From assembly GCA_947629805.1 (NCBI GenBank), contig CANRFE010000025.1, positions 1-13,285 of the forward strand: DNA of 13,285 nt, read 5' to 3'. This document shows positions 1 through 8,149 of this stretch, piece by piece (the first letter of the stretch is position 1; the number at the start of each line of letters is the position of its first letter). The DNA comes from an uncultured Clostridia bacterium (GTDB lineage Bacteria; Bacillota; Clostridia; TANB77; CAG-508). A program made the translations under genes and the position numbers. The notes beneath the pieces were generated by a model. That model had not been told where the DNA came from and searched no databases. It saw only the letters and a list, made by a program, of their open reading frames with translations.

Positions 1-123
1 TGACGAAGAAGTAAATAAATAGTAAAATGAAAAATGTAAATAGTAATAACTTATAAACATAATACTTTATGCATAAAAAAGAATAATAAGGAAAAGCTAA
101 AAAAACATAGGAGGAAAAGAAAA

Positions 124-1282
124 ATGAAAAACAGAGGAATTACTTTAGTGAGCTTAGTTGTAACAATTATTATTTTAATTATTTTAGCAGGAATTAGCTT
201 GAATTTAGTTTTAGGGGAAAATGGGTTATTCCAAATGGCGAAAAAGGCAAAAGAGAATATGGAACTAGCTCAAACAGAAGAGCAAGAACAATTAAATGCA
301 TTATATACGCAGTTAGAATCAGAAGTAAGTGGAGATGGTTCTGAAGATGGGGGAACCTCTTATGATATTATAGGAAAACTAGTAGAGTTTAAGAAAGCAA
401 TAGCAGACTATATAGAAGAGGCAGGAGGAGAAAAACCAGAATATACAGCAGAAAAAGAAGAATATGGAGAAGCCATCAAGGGAATAGTAGCCAATGTAAC
501 GAAGGATGCAACAGTAACAAAAGAACAAATTCTAACAGGACAAACGGCATGGGTAAAAGGACAATTATTAATAGGAACAATGGCAAATAATGGGGCGGTA
601 AATAAAACCTTAAAAGCAGGAGAAAGTTATACGATAGCAGAAGGGTATCATGATGGAAACGGAAGTATAACCGTAAGTGGACTAACAGAGCAAACAACAG
701 GAGATGCAAAAGCAGCAGAGATATTAGCCGGAAAGATAGCATGGGTAAATGGAGAAAGAGTAACAGGAAGCATGAAAAATAATGGAGCATTAAATCCAAA
801 AGCCCTAAATGCAGGAGAAAGCTATCCTATTCCAGAAGGTTATACGAGTGGAGGAACAGTAACAACAAACAGTTTAGAGAGTCAAACCCCAGGAGATGCA
901 GCAGAAGAAGATATAGCAGAGGGAAAAACAGCTTGGGTAAATGGAGTAAAATTAATAGGAAATGCCGTTACGCGGTAATAAAACGGCGCTTGTTTCTTGT
1001 TCCTATTATACTAATTTTTATGGTTATGATAAGGAAGGTTATGTAATATTGGTTTTTGAATGTTCGAATTGTAAAAAAATTAAATTTTCAAGTGTATCAA
1101 ATAATAGATTTACTTTACAATTTGGAAAATCTGCTACAACTTCCATATCTTATGCAAATGTAGCAGCAAATGCAGAATACTCTTTAGAAGGTTGTAATTA
1201 CTATGGCTTACGTCTTAATTTTGCTCGTGCAAATCATGATGGAGGTGCTTCTGGAGGCTTTGGAGCAATAACGGTTGAATAA
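124..1282 (+). CDS. Pilin-like surface protein with phage-fibre-like repeats, joined by a +1 shift at CGG
   Basis: The N-terminus resembles a class III (prepilin) signal: short basic leader, Gly5, then ITLVSLVVTI and a hydrophobic helix to about residue 31. The usual Glu5 of the mature pilin is Ser here (S10). After an acidic helical linker come two full 64-residue repeats (136-199, 200-263) and a partial third from 264. They carry TAWVNG, NNGA, AGESY and EGY motifs like those I know from phage tail-fibre-type proteins of Firmicutes. In the plain frame the ORF ends at 976-978, because codon 284 is CGG followed directly by TAA. Skipping C973 turns CGG into Gly and continues for 102 more residues (with CSNCK) to TAA at 1282, 385 aa in total. 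The start is ATG 124, nine bases after AGGAGG (109-114). The function is unknown; secretion or surface display is inferred from the signal. Confidence 0.75.
529..975 (+). repeat. 192-bp (64-residue) coding tandem repeats, 2.3 copies
   Basis: Copy 1 spans 529-720, copy 2 721-912, and a partial copy 3 starts at 913. Each begins with I-(L/A)-x-G-(K/Q)-x-AWV-(K/N)-G. The two full copies share NNGA, AGESY, EGY and a GDA motif near the end. The period is exactly 64 codons with no indels. The partial third copy runs into the CGG shift site at 973. Confidence 0.85.
970..977 (+). other. +1 frameshift site 1: ACG CGG TA (pilin-like gene)
   Basis: The in-frame CGG is at 973-975 and is followed at once by an in-frame TAA. 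Reading ACG then GGT (skipping C973) gives Thr-Gly-Asn and joins the repeat region to a 102-residue C-terminal domain. The unshifted product would end one residue after the site. Confidence 0.75.
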
Positions 1283-1379
1283 AAGAAGGAGTGCAATTTC
1301 AAACAAGAAAATTTTGAAAAAAATTTTAGAAGTAAAAAGTAGAAAATGAAAACGAAGTAAAAAGGAAATAATAAAACGC

Positions 1380-1408
1380 TTGCTAAGAAGAAAGAGGTAT
1401 GCTATAAT
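1380..1408 (+). promoter_or_regulatory. Sigma-A type promoter for hslO-pth-rng
   Basis: The -35 box TTGCTA (1380-1385) and a perfect -10 TATAAT (1403-1408) are separated by 17 bases. Transcription would begin near 1415, giving a leader of about 87 bases before hslO that contains the hairpin at 1439-1476. The rest of the 1283-1501 gap shows nothing recognisable. Confidence 0.65.
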
Positions 1409-1438
1409 AATAATAGCCAAAAAGAAAATAGAAAGAAG

Positions 1439-1476
1439 AAACATTGGGGAATATAGGTATTTCCCAATGTTTTTAA
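1439..1476 (+). terminator. Terminator-like hairpin in the hslO leader
   Basis: AAACATTGGG (1439-1448) pairs perfectly with CCCAATGTTT (1463-1472), extended inward by a few weaker pairs and followed by further T residues. It lies downstream of the predicted promoter, so it could act as an attenuator or a 5' stabilising stem as well as terminating transcription from the upstream gene. Confidence 0.6.
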
Positions 1477-1501
1477 TAAAAAGGCAAATGGGAGAAAAAG
1501 A

Positions 1502-2368
1502 ATGGACAAAATACAAAAATTTTTAGCCTACCATGGAAAAATTAATATTACCTGTATAGAAACAACACAATTAGTAGAAAAAGCAAGAAAAGTACATGAC
1601 TTAAGCCCTGTAGCAACAGCAGCATTAGGCAGGTGCTTAACAATGGGAGCTTTAATGGCAAGTAATTTAAAACAAGAGGAAGATAGCATTACGCTTCAAA
1701 TAAAAGGAAATGGACCAATCGGAGGAATAACCGTTACAACTGACGGAAAAGGTAGAACAAGAGGTTACGTAGGAAACCCACAAGTAGACGTTCCTTTAAG
1801 AAAAGATGGAAAGTTAAATGTAGGACAAGCAGTGGGAAAAGAAGGTTTCTTATATGTGATAAAAGATATTGGCTTAAAAGAACCTTATATTGGTATGGCA
1901 AAATTAGTATCAGGAGAAATTGCAGAAGACTTTGCTAACTATTACTATATCTCAGAACAAAAAAATACAGCAGTAGCATTAGGAGTATTAGTCAATCAAG
2001 AAGGAGTAAAAAAGGCAGGAGGTTTTATAGTATCCAGCATGCCGGATGCTACCGAAGAAGAATTATTTATTTTAGAAAATCGTTTACAAGAAGCAAAGCC
2101 AATTACCAAAATGTTAGAAGAAAATAAAACTTTATTAGAAATTGCACAAGATATCACAGGAGAAGAAAACCTAAAAAAACTAGAACAAGAAGAAAAAACT
2201 CCAAAATATGAGTGTACTTGTAGTAAAGAAAAAATGGAAAAAGCGTTGCATTCTATAGGAGAAGAAGAATTAAAAAAGATAATAGCAGAAGACAAAAAAA
2301 TAGAAATGGTTTGTCAATTTTGTAACAAAAAATACGAATTTACATGTCCCATAAGGGACGTTTTCTAA
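1502..2368 (+). CDS. hslO: Redox-regulated chaperone Hsp33
   Basis: Hsp33 is a cytoplasmic holdase switched on when a zinc-binding cysteine cluster is oxidised. The 288-residue protein has the family N-terminal domain and the C-terminal zinc switch: C238-x-C240 and C271-x2-C274, the CxC/CxxC signature. ATG 1502 follows a GGGAG ribosome site. It is the first gene of a probable operon with pth (64 bases downstream) and rng. The family usually continues ten or more residues past the CxxC-x3-YxF segment. Here the tail is only TCPIRDVF, encoded by a palindrome (2345-2359), so the original 3' end may have been overwritten. The gene has no in-frame CGG and no frame break. Confidence 0.93.
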   Translation: MDKIQKFLAYHGKINITCIETTQLVEKARKVHDLSPVATAALGRCLTMGALMASNLKQEEDSITLQIKGNGPIGGITVTTDGKGRTRGYVGNPQVDVPLRKDGKLNVGQAVGKEGFLYVIKDIGLKEPYIGMAKLVSGEIAEDFANYYYISEQKNTAVALGVLVNQEGVKKAGGFIVSSMPDATEEELFILENRLQEAKPITKMLEENKTLLEIAQDITGEENLKKLEQEEKTPKYECTCSKEKMEKALHSIGEEELKKIIAEDKKIEMVCQFCNKKYEFTCPIRDVF

Positions 2369-2393
2369 AGGAGCATCTGTCCCTTTTGGGACA
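2345..2393 (+). repeat. Pair of TGTCCC-N4-GGGAC palindromes at the hslO 3' end
   Basis: The first unit is TGTCCC ATAA GGGAC (2345-2359) and the second is TGTCCC TTTT GGGACA (2378-2393), 33 bases apart. Arms are near-identical and loops differ. The first unit encodes the end of HslO and the second lies just past its stop. No long T run follows, so a simple terminator is unlikely. The arms can also pair across units (2345-2350 with 2388-2393). They resemble a small dispersed palindromic element; no other copy is present in this window. Confidence 0.55.
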
Positions 2394-2432
2394 TAATGGG
2401 AAGAAAGGTGCAAAAAGAAAAAGGAGGAAACA

Positions 2433-2990
2433 ATGTATTTAATTGTAGGATTAGGTAACCCAGAAGAAGATTATAATAGAACAAGACATAATATGGGGTT
2501 TCATGTAATTAATAAAATAGCACAAAAATACCAAATTGCTATCAATAAGAAAAAATTTGATAGTTTCTATGGAGAAGGTACTATAGAAGGTGTAAAAGTC
2601 ATTCTTCTAAAACCACAAACGTATATGAATTTAAGCGGAGAAGCTATTGTTCAAGTAGTTCGTTTTTATAAAATTCCTATGGAAAATGTATGCATTATTT
2701 ATGATGATATGGATGTTGAACCGGGGCAAATTAAAATTAGAAAAAAGGGTGGACCCGGTTCGCATAATGGAATGAAATCTGTTGTAGAAAATTTACAAAC
2801 AGAAGAATTTGCAAGAATTCGTGTAGGAATAGGAAGTCCACAAAGAAAAGAAGATAGTATTTCTTATGTGATTGGGGCTATTCCAGAAGAAGAGGAAAAG
2901 ATTTTAGATAAAGCTACTACAAAAGCAGCAGAAGCAATGGAAAATATATTAAAAGAGGGAATTGACAAAGCGATGAATCAATTTAATTAA
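2433..2990 (+). CDS. pth: Peptidyl-tRNA hydrolase
   Basis: Pth cleaves peptidyl-tRNAs released from stalled or aborted ribosomes, recycling tRNA. The 185-residue length is normal for bacterial Pth. Signature features are VGLGNP near the N-terminus with N9, H19 in TRHNMGFH, D92 in YDDMD, and N112 in GSHNGMKS, matching the catalytic Asn/His/Asp/Asn set of the family. ATG 2433 lies five bases after AGGAGG (2422-2427). rng starts 12 bases after its stop, consistent with co-transcription. No in-frame CGG is present. Its substrate is what builds up when ribosomes drop off at poorly read codons, a suggestive neighbour given the CGG sites in this window, though pth is often found in such housekeeping clusters. 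Confidence 0.96.
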   Translation: MYLIVGLGNPEEDYNRTRHNMGFHVINKIAQKYQIAINKKKFDSFYGEGTIEGVKVILLKPQTYMNLSGEAIVQVVRFYKIPMENVCIIYDDMDVEPGQIKIRKKGGPGSHNGMKSVVENLQTEEFARIRVGIGSPQRKEDSISYVIGAIPEEEEKILDKATTKAAEAMENILKEGIDKAMNQFN

Positions 2991-3002
2991 GAAAGGAAAA
3001 GA

Positions 3003-4200
3003 ATGAAAGAATTAGTTATTGTGCAAACCCAACAAGAAAAGCAAATTGCCTACGTAGAAGATGGTACCTTGCAGGAATATTATAAAGAGCAAAAAGACAA
3101 AAAACGCTTAGAAGGAAATTTGTATATTGGCAAAGTAGTAGATGTTTTACCAGGGATGCAAGCTGCTTTTGTAGACATTGGAGAAGAAAAAAATACCTTT
3201 TTGCATATTCAAGATGTATTGCCAAAAATGAGTAATATAACGGGAAATAAAGGAGAAGATTTAGAAAAATATAATATTCAAGATTATATAAAAACAAATC
3301 AAATGCTTTTGGTACAAGTAAAAAAAGATAGTAATAATAGCAAAGGAGCACGTGTTAGTACGAATATTCAAATAGCAGGAAGATTTGTAGTGGTGCTTCC
3401 AGAAAATGATTTTATTACCGTATCCCAAAAAATAGAAAATCCGGAAGAAAGAAATCGATTAATTACAATTGCAACCCAAGTAAAAAAAGATAAGAAAATA
3501 GGGATTATTCTTCGCACTGCAGCAGAAAAAAAAGAAGAAGATTTATTAAAAAAAGATATAGAAAATACAATACGAAAATTAGAAACCTTACAAAATAAAT
3601 TTGAGCAAGAAAAACAAAAAAAGATACCCATGATTTTAAAACAAAGTGATACTATTTTAGAAAAAGTTTTGTTAGATTTAGCAGATAATAATTTAGAAAA
3701 AATATGGGTAAACACGGAAGAATTACAAAAAGAGGTAGAAAACATTTTAACAGCCTTGCAGGAAAACGTATTAGTACCAGTTACATTGCAAAAGCAAGAA
3801 TTAGAAAAGAAATATGATATAGCAAGTCAAGTAGAAAAATTAAAAAATCGAAAAATTTGGTTAAAATGTGGAGGTTTTATTACTATTGATAAAACAGAAG
3901 CATTAACGGCGATTGATGTAAACTCACGGAAAATTTACAGGAAAAGAAAATTTAGAAAAAACGGTATTAAAAGTAAACGAAGAGGCAAGCATTGAAATTG
4001 CAAAACAATTAAGACTTCGTGATATTGGAGGAATTATTGTAATTGATTATATTGATATGCAAGAAGAAAAAAGTAAGCAAGAAGTAATAAAAACGTTAAA
4101 AGCGAGTCTAAAACAAGATAGGGCAAAAACTCAAATTATGCAATTTACAAAGTTAAATTTATTAGAAATGACAAGAAAACACATTTTTAGTGCAGAATAA
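3003..4200 (+). CDS. rng: Ribonuclease G/E family endoribonuclease, joined by a +1 shift at CGG
   Basis: The protein matches RNase G: an N-terminal S1-like RNA-binding region (about residues 38-110, with GNLYIGKVVDVLPGMQAAF) and a catalytic core. Read plainly it ends at 3995 with a basic nonsense tail. Skipping C3927 at the in-frame CGG gives AIDVNSG-KFTG and continues to TAA at 4200, 398 aa in all. The two metal-binding aspartates are then D305 (AIDVNS) and D348 (VIDYIDM), 43 residues apart, the same spacing as D303/D346 of E. coli RNase E. The second Asp exists only in the shifted product. The protein stops soon after the conserved FTKLxLxEMTRK motif and lacks the usual C-terminal CPxC zinc-link segment, so it is shorter than E. 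coli RNase G (about 490 aa). The ribosome site is GAAAGGA just before ATG. Confidence 0.88.
3924..3931 (+). other. +1 frameshift site 2: TCA CGG AA (rng)
   Basis: The in-frame CGG at 3927-3929 follows Ser TCA. Reading TCA then GGA restores the conserved DVNSGK motif and the whole second half of the catalytic domain. Before this site five other CGG triplets (3241, 3442, 3715 and 3907 upstream, 3962 downstream in the shifted frame) are out of frame and read normally. Confidence 0.85.
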
Positions 4201-4216
4201 ATTGGTTAAATAAAAA

Positions 4217-4241
4217 AGTAGGTGGAAAAAATTCACCTACT
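4217..4241. terminator. Shared hairpin terminator between rng and the acyl-CoA ligase gene
   Basis: AGTAGGTG (4217-4224) pairs with CACCTACT (4234-4241) around a nine-base loop. Read on the minus strand the stem is followed by a run of six T, a good intrinsic terminator for the leftward gene, whose TAG stop touches the stem. On the plus strand the T tract is poor, so it serves rng less well. Confidence 0.75.
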
Positions 4242-5973
4242 ATAATCTTTTCATTTCCTCAAATCGTTTAATTTTTTGGGTTGTTGTTTTTATGAAAGGC
4301 TCTGTTGTGATTTTAATATCAAATATATTTTTATATTTTGGTATTTGCGTATTTACTTTTTTCACTTCTTCTTTCAAAAATCTATAAATTTCTTCTTCTG
4401 TCTTTCCTTGAAACATTTCATTTTGTGCGTCATATACTAATTTAGCACAAATTCTATCTGGGTTATGAGGTGCTGCATATACAAAACTTTCTACCACATA
4501 AGGAGATTCATTTAATAAAGATTCTATTTCTTGTGGGAAAATTTTCTTTCCGCTAGTTAAAACAATCATATCTTTAATTCTACCAGTTACAAAAAGGTAG
4601 CCATTTTCATCTATTTTTCCTAAATCACCTGTATGAAACCAGCCATCAACAATAGTTTGTTTCGTTTTTTCTTCATCTTCATAGTAGCCAAGCATAACAT
4701 TTGGACCTTTTACGGTAATTTCTCCAATTCCATTTTCATCTGGGTTAGCAATTTTAACATCTTGACAGAATTGAGGACGACCTGCACTACCAGGTTTTTG
4801 GTATTTATCATTTTCCGAAGAAATAACAGGAGACGTTTCTGTTAAACCATATCCTTGAATCATAACTACCCCAATGCTATTGAAGAACTTAATTACTTTT
4901 ATATCTGCAGAGGCAGAACCATAAATAATGGTTCTTAGTCTTCCACCTAGGTTATCTAAAATGCTTTTAAATAATTTTCTTCGAATATCAATATGGAAGA
5001 ATAGTAAGAAATTAGAAAGTGCCATCATCAATTTTACTGGAATTTCTAATTTTTTTTGTTTAATTGTCTTCCAAATTTGTCGATACATAATTTCTAAAAC
5101 AGCAGGAACGCATACCATTCCACTAATTTTATATTCTACTAAGTTTTTCGCAATATGTTTTAAACCATCGCAATAGCAAATTTCAAAACCAACAAAGAAG
5201 CAGAATAGGTAAGTGGCTGTACATTCTAAAGTGTGGTGAAGGGGAAGAAAAGAAAGAATATTATCATCGTCTTTTGCCTTAATTAAGGTAGTCATACCAG
5301 ATACATTAGAGCAAATATTTCTTTGGGAAAGCATAACGGCTTTTGACATACCCGTAGTTCCAGAAGTAAAAATTAAAACAGATAGCTTGTCTGGGTCAAT
5401 GGTAATATGATCATAAGCAGTGTTACCATTAACAAGAAGCATTTTCCCTTCTTCTATTAACTGCCAAAAAGAAAGAATACCATTTTCTTCATCATGGCTA
5501 TCTGCATTCATATTAATATAATATTTTAAATTTGTTATCTTCTTTTCTTTAATGTTTTTAAAAGTTTCTAAAAACTTTCCGTCAAACACAACAGCTTCTG
5601 CCTTGCTTCTAATTAAAGAGGTTTCAATTTCATTTTGTGGTAAAAGATGGTCTAGTGGAACAGAAACCATATTGCCATTATTAATTGCCATATAAGATAC
5701 AGGCCATGGATATTGATTATGGCTAATAATCGCTACTTTTTTACCCTCTAACCCCATATCTAAAAGTTTTGTAGAAAGTGCTTTTACATGCTCGAAATGT
5801 TCCTGAAACGTAACATGTACATATTCTGGCACTTTTGCCGTAGCATCTTTTTTATAAGTAAAAGCCACTTTATTTGCAAATTTAGCAGTTGCCGTGTTAA
5901 TTAATTCACGAAAAGTATCCACGTGCATTTCTGGATAAATCATATTTTTTTGTGGCTTAAAAGTATTGCTCAT
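4240..5973 (-). CDS. AMP-forming long-chain fatty acid CoA ligase (FadD-like)
   Basis: This is a complete 577-residue ANL-superfamily adenylating enzyme, probably activating fatty acids to acyl-CoA through an acyl-AMP intermediate. Motifs in order: P-loop FTSGTTGMSK (TSGTTG at about 203-208), YGLTETSP (375-382), GWFHTGD (about 444-450), GRIKD (464-468), and a C-terminal TQKIKR whose first Lys is the expected catalytic Lys. I chose the internal ATG at 5973 (MSNTF) because AGGAG lies eight bases upstream and the predicted transcription start is near 6014, which leaves almost no leader for the in-frame ATG at 6009. The exact acyl substrate cannot be read from the sequence. No in-frame CGG occurs (all six CGGs are out of frame). 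Confidence 0.88.
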   Translation of the reverse strand: MSNTFKPQKNMIYPEMHVDTFRELINTATAKFANKVAFTYKKDATAKVPEYVHVTFQEHFEHVKALSTKLLDMGLEGKKVAIISHNQYPWPVSYMAINNGNMVSVPLDHLLPQNEIETSLIRSKAEAVVFDGKFLETFKNIKEKKITNLKYYINMNADSHDEENGILSFWQLIEEGKMLLVNGNTAYDHITIDPDKLSVLIFTSGTTGMSKAVMLSQRNICSNVSGMTTLIKAKDDDNILSFLPLHHTLECTATYLFCFFVGFEICYCDGLKHIAKNLVEYKISGMVCVPAVLEIMYRQIWKTIKQKKLEIPVKLMMALSNFLLFFHIDIRRKLFKSILDNLGGRLRTIIYGSASADIKVIKFFNSIGVVMIQGYGLTETSPVISSENDKYQKPGSAGRPQFCQDVKIANPDENGIGEITVKGPNVMLGYYEDEEKTKQTIVDGWFHTGDLGKIDENGYLFVTGRIKDMIVLTSGKKIFPQEIESLLNESPYVVESFVYAAPHNPDRICAKLVYDAQNEMFQGKTEEEIYRFLKEEVKKVNTQIPKYKNIFDIKITTEPFIKTTTQKIKRFEEMKRL

Positions 5974-6020
5974 GTTAAAAACTCCTATCTTTATTAAAAT
6001 TTTTTCCATTTATTTCTCTC

Positions 6021-6049
6021 ATTATATTCTAAAATGAAAAAAATTACAA
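6021..6049 (-). promoter_or_regulatory. Promoter of the acyl-CoA ligase gene
   Basis: On the minus strand, TTGTAA (6049-6044) and TATAAT (6026-6021) are 17 bases apart. The transcript would begin near 6014, upstream of the chosen start at 5973. It is divergent from the promoter at 6124-6152. Confidence 0.6.
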
Positions 6050-6123
6050 GAAAATTGACCATTTCGACTAACATTTTTTTGGGGGCAAAAGAATACAATA
6101 TTTGACAAAAAATAATTTTTTTA

Positions 6124-6152
6124 TTTACAATAAATTAAAAAGATAATATAAT
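6124..6152 (+). promoter_or_regulatory. Promoter of the P-loop kinase-rimO unit
   Basis: TTTACA (6124-6129), a 17-base spacer and TATAAT (6147-6152) form a strong sigma-A-like promoter about 30 bases before the 6182 start codon. Confidence 0.65.
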
Positions 6153-6181
6153 AAATAAAATATTAGAGAGAAGGTAATTGT

Positions 6182-6679
6182 ATGAAACAAATTATTGTCA
6201 TAAATGGAAGTGGCGGAGTAGGAAAAGACACATTTGTAGAATTCTGTCAGAAATATTGCAAAATTAAAAATATTTCTTCCGTAGATAAAGTAAAAGAAGC
6301 AGCAAGAGTCCTAACAGGTTGGGATGGCTCTAAAGATGAAAAATCCAGAAAATTGTTAGTTGATTTAAAACAGTTAGGAATACAATATAATGATGCACCT
6401 TTTAAGTACATAGTAGAAAGCGCAGAAAAATTTAAAAACACAGAAGAGGAGATAATGTTTGTTCATATTAGAGAAATTGAAGAAATAGAAAAAGTAAAAA
6501 AAGCTACTAATGCAAAAACATTATTAGTTACTAATAAAAATGTTCCTATTATTACCTCTAATGAGTCAGATAAAAATGTTATGAATTATCAATATGATTT
6601 TTATATAAAAAATGATGGAACACTAGAAGATTTAGATATGGTTGCGAACAAATTTATTAACAGTTTTACAGAAAAATAA
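6182..6679 (+). CDS. Small P-loop kinase, deoxynucleoside-monophosphate-kinase-like
   Basis: This is a 165-residue P-loop NTPase. It opens with a beta strand and Walker A, INGSGGVGKDTF (GSGGVGKD about residues 9-16), then VKEAARVLTGW, a KSRKLLVDLKQL helix and a YNDAPF segment. This order resembles phage-type dNMP kinases and related small nucleotide kinases. The GKD ending instead of GKS/T fits that group. The substrate is unknown; phosphorylation of a nucleotide or similar small molecule is an inference. AAGG (6171-6174) is the ribosome site. rimO follows 68 bases downstream on the same strand and may be co-transcribed. No in-frame CGG. Confidence 0.7.
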   Translation: MKQIIVINGSGGVGKDTFVEFCQKYCKIKNISSVDKVKEAARVLTGWDGSKDEKSRKLLVDLKQLGIQYNDAPFKYIVESAEKFKNTEEEIMFVHIREIEEIEKVKKATNAKTLLVTNKNVPIITSNESDKNVMNYQYDFYIKNDGTLEDLDMVANKFINSFTEK

Positions 6680-6747
6680 TTTTAAGATAAATAGGTTATC
6701 ATATCTATTTGTACCCTTAAAAAACACAGAAAGGATAGAAATAAAAA

Positions 6748-8046
6748 ATGAAAGTAGGGTTTGTTCATTTGGGATGTAGCAAAAATTTGGTAGATACGGA
6801 AATGACCATAGGACTATTTAGAAAAAATGGCTACCAAATTGTAAATAGCGCAAAAGAAGCCGATATTATTGTGATTAATACTTGTGGGTTTATTACCCCT
6901 GCCAAAGAAGAAGCCATAAACACTATTTTAGAAATGGCAGAAGAAAAGAAGAGAAAATGTAAATATTTAATTGTTATGGGGTGCTTAGTGCAACGTTACA
7001 AAGAAGATTTACAAAAAACCATTCCAGAAGTAGATTTATGGATTAAATATGATTCTTATAATACGATTTGGGAACAAATAGAAGCGGTAATTAAACCGGA
7101 AAAAACGGAAGTAAAAACATTAGATTTTTTCAATAGAACCATTACGACAGGAGAAAATTTTGCCTATTTAAGAATTGCAGAAGGTTGTAGCAATTTTTGC
7201 ACTTATTGTGCTATTCCTAAAATTAGAGGAAAATATAATAGTAGAAAAATAGAAGACATTTTAGAAGAAGCAGAACAGCTTGCAAAAGAAGGGTATAGAG
7301 AAATCATTGTCATTGCACAAGACACCACAAAATATGGAATCGATTTATATGGAAAACCACGCTTAGCAGAATTATTGCAAAAACTATGTAAAATACAAGG
7401 CATAAAATGGATTCGTTTCTTATATGCCTACCCAGAAACCATTACCGATGAACTAATAGAAGTAGTAAAAAAGGAAGAAAAGATTTGCTCTTATTTTGAT
7501 ATTCCGATTCAACATATTGCAAACCCAGTCTTAAAAAGAATGAATCGAAAAAGTGATAAGCAGAGTATTGAAAAGCTAATTGCAAAATTAAGAAAAGAAA
7601 TTCCAAATGTTGTTATTCGAACAACGGTAATGGTAGGTTTCCCAGGAGAGACCAAAGAAGACTTTGAAGAATTATATGAATTTGTAAAGAAAACGAAATT
7701 TGATAGATTAGGTGCCTTTTCTTATTCCAAAGAAGAAAATACACCAGCAGAAAAATTACCAAATCAAATTCATTGGAGCACAAAGAAAAGTAGATATAAT
7801 AAAATTATGAGTTTGCAACAAAAAATAGCAGAAGAAAAACAAAAAGAATTAATTGGAACCAAACTAGAAGTATTAGTTGAAACGAAGACTTTTGATAATC
7901 AATATTATGTAGGAAGAAGCTATAGGGAAGTGCCAGACATTGATGGACTAATTTATATTCCTATGACAGAAAAAGACTTATTAGGAAAATTTATAACTTG
8001 CACCATTACTAGTGTGCAAGGCTACGACCTAATAGCAAGTTTATAA
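6748..8046 (+). CDS. rimO: Ribosomal protein uS12 methylthiotransferase RimO
   Basis: RimO is a radical-SAM enzyme with two [4Fe-4S] clusters that methylthiolates a conserved Asp of ribosomal protein uS12, near the decoding centre. The 432-residue protein has the N-terminal MTTase domain with C10, C46 and C79, the radical-SAM CxxxCxxC at C147/C151/C154 (EGCSNFCTYC), and a C-terminal TRAM domain. REVPDIDG near the end is typical of RimO rather than MiaB. A ribosome site (AAAGGA) precedes ATG 6748. All five CGG triplets are out of frame, and the gene is intact. A modifier of the ribosomal accuracy centre is a notable neighbour here, but rimO is common in bacteria, so I read no link into it. Confidence 0.94.
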   Translation: MKVGFVHLGCSKNLVDTEMTIGLFRKNGYQIVNSAKEADIIVINTCGFITPAKEEAINTILEMAEEKKRKCKYLIVMGCLVQRYKEDLQKTIPEVDLWIKYDSYNTIWEQIEAVIKPEKTEVKTLDFFNRTITTGENFAYLRIAEGCSNFCTYCAIPKIRGKYNSRKIEDILEEAEQLAKEGYREIIVIAQDTTKYGIDLYGKPRLAELLQKLCKIQGIKWIRFLYAYPETITDELIEVVKKEEKICSYFDIPIQHIANPVLKRMNRKSDKQSIEKLIAKLRKEIPNVVIRTTVMVGFPGETKEDFEELYEFVKKTKFDRLGAFSYSKEENTPAEKLPNQIHWSTKKSRYNKIMSLQQKIAEEKQKELIGTKLEVLVETKTFDNQYYVGRSYREVPDIDGLIYIPMTEKDLLGKFITCTITSVQGYDLIASL

Positions 8047-8070
8047 AAAAGAAGAAAAAAATATAAAAAC

Positions 8071-8099
8071 AGCCCTAAATAAAATAATTATTTAGGGCT
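8071..8099. terminator. Bidirectional hairpin terminator between rimO and lemA
   Basis: AGCCCTAAATAA (8071-8082) pairs perfectly with TTATTTAGGGCT (8088-8099) around a five-base loop. On the minus strand the stem runs into a T-rich tract, giving a strong terminator for lemA. On the plus strand it lies 24 bases after the rimO stop but has few T residues after it. Confidence 0.8.
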
Positions 8100-8149
8100 A
8101 TAAAATGTCTTAGAGATTGCATGAAAGATCTAAAGATAACATTTTTTCT

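Noticed and set aside
476..799. Long minus-strand ORF opposite the repeat region, and similar antisense ORFs elsewhere
   Set aside because: Low-complexity Leu/Phe/Ser-rich translations without ribosome sites or family motifs, caused by open frames opposite AT-rich genes.
5974..6009. Earlier ATG (6009) as the start of the acyl-CoA ligase
   Set aside because: It has no good ribosome site and lies almost at the predicted transcription start; ATG 5973 has AGGAG at ideal spacing.
6680..6747. Terminator between the P-loop kinase and rimO
   Set aside because: Only a weak six-pair AAATAG/CTATTT stem without a T run, so I do not call it.
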